From Ignavibacteria bacterium RIFOXYB12_FULL_35_14 (GTDB lineage Bacteria > Bacteroidota > Ignavibacteria > Ignavibacteriales > Ignavibacteriaceae), in NCBI GenBank assembly GCA_001803045.1, contig MHAR01000064.1, forward strand, positions 658 to 64,657: a stretch of 64,000 nucleotides of DNA, given 5' to 3'. Shown here in pieces: positions 17,305-25,276 of the stretch. How positions within the stretch are numbered: the stretch's first letter is position 1; every line of letters begins with the position of its first letter. Made by a program: the position numbers and the translations under genes. A model generated the notes under the pieces. The model did no database searches. It was not told the origin of the DNA and saw nothing but the letters and a program-made list of their open reading frames with translations.

Positions 17305-17934
17305 TTAATTTTCTTTTTCGTTTATTGTTTGAATCTTTTTCACTTTATAGCCAACTTTATTTTCAACTGCTTTCTTCAATTGTTCCGGCTGAACTTTTGT
17401 ATCATCAAATTGAACAAAAGCAATTCCGGTCTTATAAGATGATTCAGCACTCAAAACACCTTTTTCTGATTTAAGTGCATAATCAACCGATTGTTCGCAA
17501 CTTGTGCAGGTCATTCCTTCAATTTCAAGCTTGGCTTTTATTATGTGATTTGAATTAGCTGATAATTCGCTTTGAGATTCCGGGAAGAATGCTTGAGAGT
17601 AATAAGGAAATGTAATTAAAACAACAGCAATCACTGTTACTATCCATAAAAATGATTTAGAATTAATGAAGCTTTTCTTTGTTTCAACGTTTTCATCATC
17701 GCAAGCACATTCTATCTCATTTTTTTTCTTTGGTTTGTATGCATTATAAAAGGCATAACCGAGAATGATTGCCGTAAAAACAATAAAGTAAGGTCGCAGC
17801 GGTTCAAGAAAAGAAAATGTAGACGCAATACCGCTCAATCCGCCAAATATTGCTAATACCGGCGTAATACAGCATAATGAAGCAAGTAACGCTGTTACTA
17901 TTGCACTGTTTCTGAAAAATTTATTTGTTTCCAC
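17305..17934 (-). CDS. merT: Mercuric transport fusion protein MerTP
   Basis: A 209-residue protein from a GTG start at 17934 with AAGGAG in front. The N-terminal half is MerT-like: helix one carries LLASLCCITP (Cys21, Cys22), with two further helices and a cytosolic ECAC motif (Cys76, Cys78). The C-terminal 75 residues form an HMA/MerP domain with GMTCTSC (Cys143, Cys146). In other operons MerT and MerP are separate; MerTP fusions are known in Bacteroidota. It moves Hg(II) to MerA, encoded 12 nt downstream. Confidence 0.9.
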   Translation of the reverse strand: METNKFFRNSAIVTALLASLCCITPVLAIFGGLSGIASTFSFLEPLRPYFIVFTAIILGYAFYNAYKPKKKNEIECACDDENVETKKSFINSKSFLWIVTVIAVVLITFPYYSQAFFPESQSELSANSNHIIKAKLEIEGMTCTSCEQSVDYALKSEKGVLSAESSYKTGIAFVQFDDTKVQPEQLKKAVENKVGYKVKKIQTINEKEN

Positions 17935-17949
17935 AATAATCTCCTTCAG

Positions 17950-18360
17950 CTAAATAATTTTTTGTTCTATTACTTCAAGAATCGGGCATTCTTCGGTTGA
18001 CACTTCTTCGCAAACACACTGATTAATCAATTTTATCAAAACATTTTTAATATTCTTCAAGTCTTTTATTCTTTCTTCGATGTCTGTTAATTTATGTTCT
18101 GCTAAATGTTTTATATCTCCGCAAGTTGCAGTTGATTCAATTTTTAGATTCAATAATTCTTTTATTTCTTTTAATGTAAAACCAAGTTCTTTTGCTCTTT
18201 TTATGAATAATAATCTTCTCAAATCCAGCTCATCATAAAAACGATAGCGTGATTCCTTACGCTTAGGTTTAGGCATAATTTTTATTTTTTCATAATAGCG
18301 TAAAGTCTCTACGTTCACACCGATTTTTTCAGCTATTTCGCCAACTTTGTAATGTTCCAT
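17950..18360 (-). CDS. merR: MerR-family mercury-responsive regulator
   Basis: A 136-residue MerR protein. The N-terminal winged helix-turn-helix is YKVGEIAEKIGVNVETLRYY, followed by a dimerisation helix. Cys80, Cys115 (or Cys117) and Cys125 match the spacing of the three Hg(II)-binding cysteines of Tn501 MerR (82, 117, 126). It is the first gene of its operon and is transcribed with merTP and merA, unlike the divergent arrangement in Proteobacteria. It probably controls the promoter at 18389-18419, including its own gene. Confidence 0.9.
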   Translation of the reverse strand: MEHYKVGEIAEKIGVNVETLRYYEKIKIMPKPKRKESRYRFYDELDLRRLLFIKRAKELGFTLKEIKELLNLKIESTATCGDIKHLAEHKLTDIEERIKDLKNIKNVLIKLINQCVCEEVSTEECPILEVIEQKII

Positions 18361-18388
18361 TTCTAAACCTATTTTTCACTTAATACAA

Positions 18389-18419
18389 ATATAATATCAG
18401 TAGTATAGTACGGAGTCAA
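18389..18419 (-). promoter_or_regulatory. mer operon promoter/MerR operator
   Basis: On the minus strand, -35 TTGACT (18419-18414) and -10 TTATAT (18394-18389) are separated by 19 bp, the long spacing typical of MerR-activated promoters. The spacer contains CCGTACTATACTACTG, an imperfect dyad resembling the classical CCGTAC/GTACGG mer operator. It lies 29 bp upstream of merR. Confidence 0.65.
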
Positions 18420-18575
18420 GTATTTTTTTATGCGAGGTAGATTTTTTCTAAAAATTGAGATTTGCAAAAATTTTAGAAGGTATTTTCGTTACTTATTTTG
18501 TACAAACTTTATGCGCTATTATATGAATTAAAAAGTAATTAGGAAATCTCGTATAGAATGGTTTCTATTTTGAAT

Positions 18576-20411
18576 TTATTCATACGCATTTAAAACATAC
18601 TGCTGAACCATACGATGCGTATTAAAAAAAGAAGCATTGATAGCAATTGCATGACGCATTATATTGATCCAATACTCCCTGCCAACATAAAAAGTAGGAA
18701 TTATTGCAAATTCTAATTTATCATATAAGGAACTTGCATCTTGCTGGTCGTTGCTTTCCGTATTCTGAGGAGTGCCAATAGACCATCCTGTAATGTCCTC
18801 GATGCATCCTTCAATCCACCAACCATCTAAAATACTTAAGGAAGGTACTCCATTATGTGCGGCTTTCATCCCTGATGTACCGGATGCTTCCTGTGGTTTG
18901 CGCGGCGTATTAAGCCATAAATCAACACCAGAAACTAATAGTTTAGCTAGCTCCTTATCGTAATTTTCAAGGTAAACAACTTTTATTTTGCCTTCTAACC
19001 ATTTCGATGCGATAATAATTTTCTTTATCAAGTCTTTACCCATTGCATCCTGTGGATGAGCTTTACCGGAAAAGATAAATTGCATTTTGCCGGCATCTTT
19101 GGCGATTTTTATTAACCTGTCAACGTCGGAAAAGACTAAATCCGCTCTTTTGTAAGCCGCTGCCCTTCGTGCAAATCCTATTGTAAGGGTTTCAGAATCT
19201 ATGTCAATGCCTGTTTTTTTGTTGACATAATCTATGAGTTTGTTCTTCGCTTCCTGGTGAGTATTCCATATTTCATCATTTGGGATGCTCAAGGCATATC
19301 GCAGGCTAAAAGGATCATTCTTCCAATCCGGAATATATTTATCATAGAGCCTTTTAAAACTGTCGCAAACCCAAGTAGAAGAATGTACACCATTTGTTAT
19401 AGATTCTATTGAATATTCGGGAAACATTAATTGAGATATCTCACCGTGTTTTTTTGCCACACCATTTATGTGCTTACTCTGATTTAAGGCAAGTAATGTC
19501 ATATTCAGCCGTTCTTCACCGCCGAGCATTCTTACTATGTCTGAAGGAATAAATTCTCTTAAAGCATTATCTACTAAATCATAAAAAAACTGGTCATGAC
19601 CTGCTGGTACGGGTGTATGAGTAGTAAATACGCAAAGCTCTCTCACTGCATCAAAATTCCATTCCGGATCTTTATTTCTTTTCATCTCATTTAATAATTC
19701 GAGAGTTAGAAAAGAAGCATGTCCTTCATTCATATGATATTTTTTTATTCCTGTATATCCCAGACTGTGAAGCATGCGCACACCGCCAACACCCAAGACA
19801 ATCTCTTGCAGCAATCTATACCATTGATCCCCGCCATAAAGATAATCGTTAAGCCCTTTATCATATTCACTATTTTCTTCTAAGTCCGTATCTAAAAAAA
19901 TTATAGGTATTGTATAACCGCTTACACCTACCACATCATACTGCCATGCCCGGATAAATACATCTCGGGTTTCTATTTTTATGTTGACTTTTTTCAGCAG
20001 GGGTTTTAAAAAATCCTTTGGATTCCATTGGACGGGTAATTCCTGCTGGTTTCCTTGTGCATCCAATCTTTGGATAAAATAACCTTTTTCATATAAAAGA
20101 GTAATCGCTACCAGGGGTACTTTTAGGTCTGCACAGGATTTTATAAAATCTCCCGCTAAAATACCCAGTCCGCCGCTATAAGTTGGGATTGAAGAATCAA
20201 TTCCAATTTCCATAGAAAAATAGGCAATCTTTCTTTCCTTTATTTTCTCAGCATCATACGACCTGTGTCTGTGCTTCAAATATTTATCTGGAGAATTCTG
20301 AAATTCGTTTTTGCATAAGTTTGAGCAGAAATAAAATATCTTACCCTTATATTCAAATTTAAATTCTTCTTTTGCAGTCATTCCACAAATGAGGTCTTTA
20401 ACCATTTTCAT
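18576..20411 (-). CDS. glgP: YHS-domain/alpha-glucan phosphorylase fusion (GT35)
   Basis: A 611-residue protein with two parts. Residues 1-45 are a YHS metal-binding domain (VKDLICGM, then FYFCSNLCKNEFQNSPDKYL). The remainder is an alpha-glucan phosphorylase of the short bacterial type: [49 protein letters not shown] and the PLP-lysine motif GTSGMKA (Lys516). It would phosphorolyse glycogen or maltodextrin to glucose 1-phosphate. A stand-alone homologue without YHS lies at 40166-41875. AAGGATG before the third-codon ATG suggests that Met3 may be the real start. The fusion implies metal-controlled activity; this is inference. Confidence 0.9.
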   Translation of the reverse strand: MKMVKDLICGMTAKEEFKFEYKGKIFYFCSNLCKNEFQNSPDKYLKHRHRSYDAEKIKERKIAYFSMEIGIDSSIPTYSGGLGILAGDFIKSCADLKVPLVAITLLYEKGYFIQRLDAQGNQQELPVQWNPKDFLKPLLKKVNIKIETRDVFIRAWQYDVVGVSGYTIPIIFLDTDLEENSEYDKGLNDYLYGGDQWYRLLQEIVLGVGGVRMLHSLGYTGIKKYHMNEGHASFLTLELLNEMKRNKDPEWNFDAVRELCVFTTHTPVPAGHDQFFYDLVDNALREFIPSDIVRMLGGEERLNMTLLALNQSKHINGVAKKHGEISQLMFPEYSIESITNGVHSSTWVCDSFKRLYDKYIPDWKNDPFSLRYALSIPNDEIWNTHQEAKNKLIDYVNKKTGIDIDSETLTIGFARRAAAYKRADLVFSDVDRLIKIAKDAGKMQFIFSGKAHPQDAMGKDLIKKIIIASKWLEGKIKVVYLENYDKELAKLLVSGVDLWLNTPRKPQEASGTSGMKAAHNGVPSLSILDGWWIEGCIEDITGWSIGTPQNTESNDQQDASSLYDKLEFAIIPTFYVGREYWINIMRHAIAINASFFNTHRMVQQYVLNAYE

Positions 20412-20485
20412 CCTTGTTTTTTAATCAACTTTTTTTCACAAAGGTTCGGAAATAATAATTTTTTCTTTGTACTTCGATACGTTCA

Positions 20486-20980
20486 CTAAAATGCATTAAG
20501 CGGGATGTTCAACGAAAGCATCGCAGTGTTAGTCGGCGCATCGTAGCGCAGCGAGATATTCTGATTGTATCGTTCAGCCGAGTACCCCGCATCAAATGCG
20601 CTAATTATCTTTACTACTACATATCCCGCCAGCAAATAATAGAACTGGATTCGTTCTGCTGTAGTCCATGAAGGGCGATAATCTGAGCCATAATAATTTG
20701 AATAATTATGCATACCCCATGACCAGCCATTGCGTCCTAGCAAAACGGCTGCCGGTATAAAAAGGATAAGTTCTGCAGTTGTGTAGATAATTCCACGTTC
20801 CCAATTGCCAATGTAAAAATTCCCTAAATCAACAGGCAGCGGTTGAATCGAAAGCAGCGCAGCTGTTGCAGGGTCTTTTCTATTAGCATTGTCAACTCTA
20901 CCTCTGCCGTGATGTTGAGCGAAGCCAATGCTTGATGCTAGAACAAGCAATAGCACTACGAAAAAAACAATTCGTTTCAT
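20486..20980 (-). CDS. Exported membrane protein of unknown family
   Basis: A 164-residue protein not assigned to a family. It has a signal peptide (MKRIVFFVVLLLVLASSIGF, AQHHG), a hydrophobic helix IIYTTAELILFIPAAVLLGR, a second one at FYYLLAGYVVVKIISAF and a C-terminal strand MLSLNIPLNAF. The pattern resembles the small P13/DUF5683-type membrane proteins of Bacteroidota. It lies between the YHS-GlgP fusion and a Met/His-rich lipoprotein. No metal ligand cluster is evident apart from HHGRG after the signal peptide. Confidence 0.6.
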   Translation of the reverse strand: MKRIVFFVVLLLVLASSIGFAQHHGRGRVDNANRKDPATAALLSIQPLPVDLGNFYIGNWERGIIYTTAELILFIPAAVLLGRNGWSWGMHNYSNYYGSDYRPSWTTAERIQFYYLLAGYVVVKIISAFDAGYSAERYNQNISLRYDAPTNTAMLSLNIPLNAF

Positions 20981-21031
20981 TGTAACCTCATTGGATATAG
21001 AGTTTCGTACTTAGTTAGTATGTTCTTAAAA

Positions 21032-21646
21032 TCATCTGAACATAAAGAGCATTATTATTGCAATTACACCGGCGCTGATTAAGACGACAGGAGATATTCC
21101 ATATCCTGTCATATTATCACCATTTTCTGAATGTTGATTCACTTGACTTAATAGTTGAATGGTTTGGTCAACTTCGATTGGTGGATCTATCGTAACATTT
21201 CCAACTCTTTCTAAAACAAAAATAAATTTATAAGCGCCCGTGTTTTTGATTGATGGACGAAAAATATACGTCCCATTATTAATTCCGTCCGGTAAAAATT
21301 TCATTTCTTTCATCTTACCGTGATCGGAATGTGAGTCTTGTCCCCGACTATTATCCGTAGTTACAATCAATGAAATTGACGCATCGGAGATAATTAATTT
21401 TTCGCGAACATCATAAAGAGTAACTTTATAAGCCAGTTCATCGCTTAAAGTATATGGCGGAAATTCAGCAGTAATTTTTATCCCATTAACAACAGATTCC
21501 TTTACGATTGTTTGACCGTTCATAGAAGAGCCATGTGAATCTCCATGCATACCGCCGCTTCCTGTGTGCCCCATTCCTCCCATACCGAGCATCATGCAGC
21601 CGCTGAGAAAAAGTGGCGTTAGAAGAGTTAAATAAATTTTGTTCAT
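21032..21646 (-). CDS. Met/His-rich lipoprotein with FixH/YtkA-like domain
   Basis: About 204 residues from ATG 21646, preceded by GGAG; an upstream ATG at 21676 would place ten residues before the signal peptide. The lipobox is LFLSGC (MNKIYLTLLTPLFLSGCMML). Gly/Met/His-rich sequence follows (MGGMGHTGSGGMHGDSHG), then a beta-rich domain (about residues 45-165) like YtkA/FixH, and a C-terminal membrane helix (VVLISAGVIAIIMLFMF). It is probably a membrane-anchored metal-binding protein. Function is not established. Confidence 0.65.
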   Translation of the reverse strand: MNKIYLTLLTPLFLSGCMMLGMGGMGHTGSGGMHGDSHGSSMNGQTIVKESVVNGIKITAEFPPYTLSDELAYKVTLYDVREKLIISDASISLIVTTDNSRGQDSHSDHGKMKEMKFLPDGINNGTYIFRPSIKNTGAYKFIFVLERVGNVTIDPPIEVDQTIQLLSQVNQHSENGDNMTGYGISPVVLISAGVIAIIMLFMFR

Positions 21647-21676
21647 AGCGTCTCCATTATTTAGTTTTTTAAACAA

Positions 21677-21793
21677 TTATTGATGATAAGATTTATGCTC
21701 TGATTCATTAGTCGAATTCTTCATCATATAGTGTTTCATCTTACTACTTTCACCGTTCATCATGTTCATCATCATTTTATACATCTTCGTCAT
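21677..21793 (-). CDS. Small Met-rich peptide (38 aa)
   Basis: An ORF from ATG 21793 gives MTKMYKMMMNMMNGESSKMK, then HYMMKNSTNESEHKSYHQ. GGAGG lies 10 nt and GAGG 2 nt before the start. Twelve Met or Cys-free metal-type residues in 38 codons recall the Met repeats of the larger protein at 28030-28578. It could be a small cytosolic Cu(I) binder or the decayed end of a larger Met-rich gene. The 150 bp upstream of it show nothing clear. Confidence 0.4.
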   Translation of the reverse strand: MTKMYKMMMNMMNGESSKMKHYMMKNSTNESEHKSYHQ

Positions 21794-21945
21794 TGCCTCA
21801 TTTCCTCCTATACATTTTTCCACATCATATTCATCTATTCGATCCTCATATTGTTATCTAATGAAATCTTATCCATACATTTTTCCCAACACAAACTCGA
21901 TTTAATGTAAGCGTAATCTTTTCCGGATAATACCTCAAAGAAAGT

Positions 21946-22899
21946 TTATTTATTTAAATAACTTCCCAAATACATATTTAAGGGCGAAGCACTTTCAAAA
22001 AAACCGGGATTCTGATTTAATAATTTTTCTGCAATTGAGAAGGCTTCGCCGGATTTAGATTTCTCACCCATTATTTTGTATAAGTTACCCAGCAAATAAT
22101 ATGCATCTGCATCATCTGGATTTTTTTCTATTTCAATCATTACAGATTTTACAGCGTCTTTATATCTTCCTTCGAGATATTCTTGATTAGCTTTAATAAG
22201 ATTTAACTGAGGAAGATCGGGTAAAAGTATTTCAAGCTGCTGAATATAACGCATGGATTTTTCCAGCTTGTTTTGACTTTGGTACAAAATGATTAATCCT
22301 TTTCTCGCTTCTATTAAATCAGGACTTACAACTAAAGATTTCTTAAAATAGATTTCAGCTTCAACAGTAAGCTCATTTTGAAGATAGAACATCCCGAGTG
22401 TTTCAAATATCTTCCCGTTTTGAGGCTCTATCTCAGCCGCTTTATTCAATACAATTACTGAATTATATAATTCTCCTGCTGTACCATAAACAATCCCAAG
22501 ATTAAAAAGTGCCATTGCATTATCGGGCTGAATGGTTATGGCCTTATTCAGAAAATCTTTAGCTTTATTAAAATCCCTTTGAATAGAATAGATTACTCCA
22601 AGGATGATTAAAGCATCCACATTATTTTTATCTAAGCTGAGAATTCTTTCATTATAAAATTTTATAGATGGAATATTTTGCTGTGCAATAGCAATTTGAG
22701 AAAGGTATGTTAAAGTTTTAATGTCTTCAGGGAATCGTTCTAGGTAATTTATAAACATTTGCTTGGCTTCATTAAAATTGTTTTCCTTGAAATAAGATTC
22801 ACCTTGGTTAAATAATGCTTCAGCTTTTTTATCACTTTGTGAATACATTCCTACTGAAAAGAAGGAAAGGATAACAAAGATTAAATATTTGTTTTTCAT
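21946..22899 (-). CDS. Exported TPR-repeat protein
   Basis: A 317-residue protein with an N-terminal signal peptide ([20 protein letters not shown]) and about eight tetratricopeptide repeats, e.g. [40 protein letters not shown] and [20 protein letters not shown]. It would be a periplasmic scaffold or assembly factor. It follows the SPFH lipoprotein gene and may be cotranscribed with it from the sigma54-like promoter (c), although a strong hairpin lies in between. No catalytic domain is visible. Confidence 0.82.
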
Positions 22900-22943
22900 C
22901 TTATACCTCTCTTAAATAATTTCTATATACTTTCTAAAAATGT

Positions 22944-22971
22944 AAGCGCAATCCTTCCCCGGATTGCGCTT
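22944..22971 (-). terminator. Strong hairpin, terminator or repeat unit
   Basis: AAGCGCAATCC-TTCCCC-GGATTGCGCTT is a perfect 11-bp stem with a 6-nt loop, located after the stop of the SPFH lipoprotein gene. The minus transcript continues into ACATTTTTAG, a weak T-run. A degenerate copy (AAGCGTAATC...CCGGAT) lies at about 21909-21928 beyond the TPR gene, so it may be a dispersed repeat that also attenuates transcription. Confidence 0.55.
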
Positions 22972-22995
22972 TGCAAATACTCGGTTAACTTTGCA

Positions 22996-23799
22996 TTACT
23001 TTTTTGATCCCATCCCTGTCTCAAGAATAATAGGAATACTATTGGCGCCTACTGGCACAAAATAGAAAGACGCATTGCCACTTTTCGCTAATTCCTTCTG
23101 AATATCAAGAGCGCGATATTGTAAATATGTCGGGGTTAGCGTGCTGTCAATTATTTTTTGAGCCGTCTGTTGACCTTGTGCTTCGATGATCTTGATTGTA
23201 GCATCTTTCTCGGCAATCTTTAGCTCGTATTCCTTCTGCAGCAGTTTTTGTTCAGTTGCCAGTTTTAGATCTGCAGCTTGTTTAACTCGCTCAGGATAAT
23301 CCACATGCTTGATCTCTACAGCATCCAGTTCAAGATGTTTGTTCTCAAGGTTCACTTTAAGCTGCGCTAAGATCGCATTTTGAATCTCGAGACTCTTCTT
23401 GGGGATATCCGTGTATCGGTACTGAGATAATACCGCTCTTGAGATAGAGCGAAATTGCTGCTGCACTACTTGTTCATAATATTGTTGTCCAATTTCTATA
23501 TGCAAGAAATACAGCTCATCAGGTTTTGGTCTCAGCCGAAGTGCCACCTCCACATCCATATGAAGGTCATCGTTCGAAAGAATGTCCACCTTCTCACTCT
23601 GGGTTTTCCAGCGGACGTCATACAATACGACACTGTTCCATACCCATTCCCATTTGAACTCATTACCGTAAACCGTGGTATCAACTCCACTATAGGTTCC
23701 CCAATGGAGCCCCTCATAACCACCCGGAATTGTTGTACCACAGCCTACCAGCAAAACAACTGCAAGCAGGCTAACGATAATTACATATTGTGCTTTCAT
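22996..23799 (-). CDS. SPFH/Band 7 domain lipoprotein
   Basis: A 267-residue protein. The signal is MKAQYVIIVSLLAVVLLVGC with a lipobox Cys, so it is a lipoprotein. The SPFH/prohibitin domain spans about 25-190 (DVEVALRLRPKPDELYFLHI, then SRAVLSQYRYTDIPKKSLEI), followed by a charged coiled-coil (LLQKEYELKIAEKDATIKII). SPFH proteins form large membrane rings and protect membranes or scaffold proteases. GGAGG precedes the start. It sits behind sigma54-like promoter (c). A second SPFH gene (42014-42877) sits behind promoter (e). Confidence 0.85.
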   Translation of the reverse strand: MKAQYVIIVSLLAVVLLVGCGTTIPGGYEGLHWGTYSGVDTTVYGNEFKWEWVWNSVVLYDVRWKTQSEKVDILSNDDLHMDVEVALRLRPKPDELYFLHIEIGQQYYEQVVQQQFRSISRAVLSQYRYTDIPKKSLEIQNAILAQLKVNLENKHLELDAVEIKHVDYPERVKQAADLKLATEQKLLQKEYELKIAEKDATIKIIEAQGQQTAQKIIDSTLTPTYLQYRALDIQKELAKSGNASFYFVPVGANSIPIILETGMGSKK

Positions 23800-23894
23800 A
23801 ATTTTTTTCCTCCAAGTGACATTTCTCTTCTGCTATGTTCTACTAAGTGAACAATTTCTTACAGAAGTTTTATTGTTTCTTTATTTCTTCTGGA

Positions 23895-23910
23895 AGAAAA
23901 TATAGTGCCA
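23895..23910 (-). promoter_or_regulatory. Sigma54-like promoter (c)
   Basis: Minus strand TGGCAC-TATAT-TTTCT. It has a perfect -24 box and a weaker -12 box. It lies about 95 bp upstream of the SPFH lipoprotein gene. The paired upstream site begins 62 bp away at 23972. Confidence 0.5.
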
Positions 23911-23971
23911 AAGAAAAAAGTTGAGAACTGATTAGGTTGAGAAGTTTTTGAAAAAAGTTTGAAGACAGGAA

Positions 23972-24008
23972 TTTTAAAGAGTTTAAATATTTTTAAGATT
24001 TTTAAGAA
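23972..24008. promoter_or_regulatory. Candidate activator-binding site (c)
   Basis: TTTTAAAGAGTTTAAAT then ATTTTTAAGATTTTTAAG. Same four-box layout as sites (b) and (f), with one change in the first 23 positions. It lies in a 340-bp gap that also holds the terminator of the next gene upstream. Confidence 0.5.
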
Positions 24009-24060
24009 AGAAAGTTAAGTCATAAATTTAAAAACTTGATTTGTTTTGATAGTAGTTAAA

Positions 24061-24121
24061 AAAGCAGAGGCTAAAGAGGAGATTTGTTAATCATCCTTTG
24101 CCTTAGCCTCGGTCTTCTGCT
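24061..24121 (-). terminator. Rho-independent terminator after the CsgG-like lipoprotein gene
   Basis: On the minus strand AAGCAG ... GAGGCTAA pairs with TTAGCCTC-TGCTT, with a bulge on the 5' side and a large loop, followed by TTTTTT. It lies just after the stop codon at 24140 and separates that gene from the SPFH transcription unit. Confidence 0.55.
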
Positions 24122-24139
24122 TTAATAAAAAGTCTTTGC

Positions 24140-24763
24140 TTAATAAAAGTATTCAGCTATACTTTGGCCTAAACGCCTAATTAGTTCCTGTGTAAGCTGA
24201 CCTTCGGTGTAGTAGCTGGTTTGGAGAACGCCGTTTGAGTAGTAGTCGGTTGTTTGATAACTATCCTGAATATGTTTTGCCCAGATTACAGTTACGGAAT
24301 CGCAGTCAATTAAACGAACCGTTACGCTTCCCGAAGCAATTCTATTAGAATAGGTGCTGGTGTATTGTATAACACCAATCGAAGAATAAAAATTGCCGGT
24401 TAGAAGGTAGCGGCATTTTAAACCTTCTTTAATGCTATGAATTGAGTGAAAGTCTGGAATTCCATTTACCGGTATATTCGCTGTTAAAAGAAAGCTGCGT
24501 GTTACAGAAGTTGGTACGATCTTGATGTTAGGCACATTTTCAAGAAGATTTGCTGTAACTTCGTCAGAAATAAGTCCGCCTAAATTTGATAAAGCATTTT
24601 CAGATTCAAACGGCATAATTGCTATCGGTTCACCAGGTTTAATAATTGAACTGAGGCTGGAAGAAAAGTCTCTTTTATTCACATTAGATACGGAACAACT
24701 TGTTAAAGAGATGCTCGCCAGCATCAGAAAAATAATTTTCGTTGTTAAAAAATACTTTTTCAT
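24140..24763 (-). CDS. CsgG/LpoB-like lipoprotein
   Basis: A 207-residue lipoprotein: signal peptide with LTSC lipobox at about residue 23, then PGEPIAIMPFESENALSNLG, a motif typical of CsgG/LpoB/DUF799-type periplasmic domains, ending IRRLGQSIAEYFY. It would sit in the outer membrane facing the periplasm. The family includes secretion and cell-wall cofactors; the particular role here is unknown. It is followed by a terminator, so it is probably the last gene of the copA transcription unit or a separate gene. Confidence 0.7.
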   Translation of the reverse strand: MKKYFLTTKIIFLMLASISLTSCSVSNVNKRDFSSSLSSIIKPGEPIAIMPFESENALSNLGGLISDEVTANLLENVPNIKIVPTSVTRSFLLTANIPVNGIPDFHSIHSIKEGLKCRYLLTGNFYSSIGVIQYTSTYSNRIASGSVTVRLIDCDSVTVIWAKHIQDSYQTTDYYSNGVLQTSYYTEGQLTQELIRRLGQSIAEYFY

Positions 24764-24886
24764 TATAAACCTCGTTCAAATTTTGTATTAACTTTTTAAA
24801 AGTAACCTATTCAATAGGAAACCTTAAAGTTTTCATATTTAGATTCATCAGCTCTGCTTAAGAGCAAACAAGATTCCAAAGTATGT

Positions 24887-25264
24887 TTATTGAACAATCA
24901 ATTTCCCTTTAATCATTCCCATTCCGCATTGAAAACCGTATTCACCCGGTTTATCAATTTTCAATTCAACTGGAATTGTTTTAAATGGAGTAAGAGTAGC
25001 TCTTTTATTAAAATCAGAGAATACTACCTCTTCAGTACAGGAAGCTGTTTCTTCTCTTATAAAATTTAATTTTATAGGTTTACCTGTCTCAAAGACTAAA
25101 ACATCGGGCGTATATCCGCCTTTAACTTTAATAACTGCTTCCTGTATTCCACTATCAGATACATCAACCTTTACTGCCTTCTTTTCTGAAAACCAGAAAT
25201 ACCAGGCAACCAAAGTCGATAAACCAAGTCCGCCTATGATTACTAAAATTTGATCGAGTGTCAT
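24887..25264 (-). CDS. Cupredoxin-domain membrane protein
   Basis: A 125-residue protein with one N-terminal membrane helix (LVIIGGLGLSTLVAWYFWF) and a cupredoxin-like domain: GYTPDVLVFETGKPIKLNFI, then ETASCTEEVVF and a closing YGFQCGMGMIKGKLIV. The Cys, Cys-Gly-Met and Met residues resemble a Cu site (plastocyanin-like, with His ligands replaced). GGAG precedes the ATG, and the gene starts 13 nt after copA. Such proteins are frequent partners of CopA ATPases and probably accept exported copper. Confidence 0.85.
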   Translation of the reverse strand: MTLDQILVIIGGLGLSTLVAWYFWFSEKKAVKVDVSDSGIQEAVIKVKGGYTPDVLVFETGKPIKLNFIREETASCTEEVVFSDFNKRATLTPFKTIPVELKIDKPGEYGFQCGMGMIKGKLIVQ

Positions 25265-25276
25265 TTTATCAACTCC

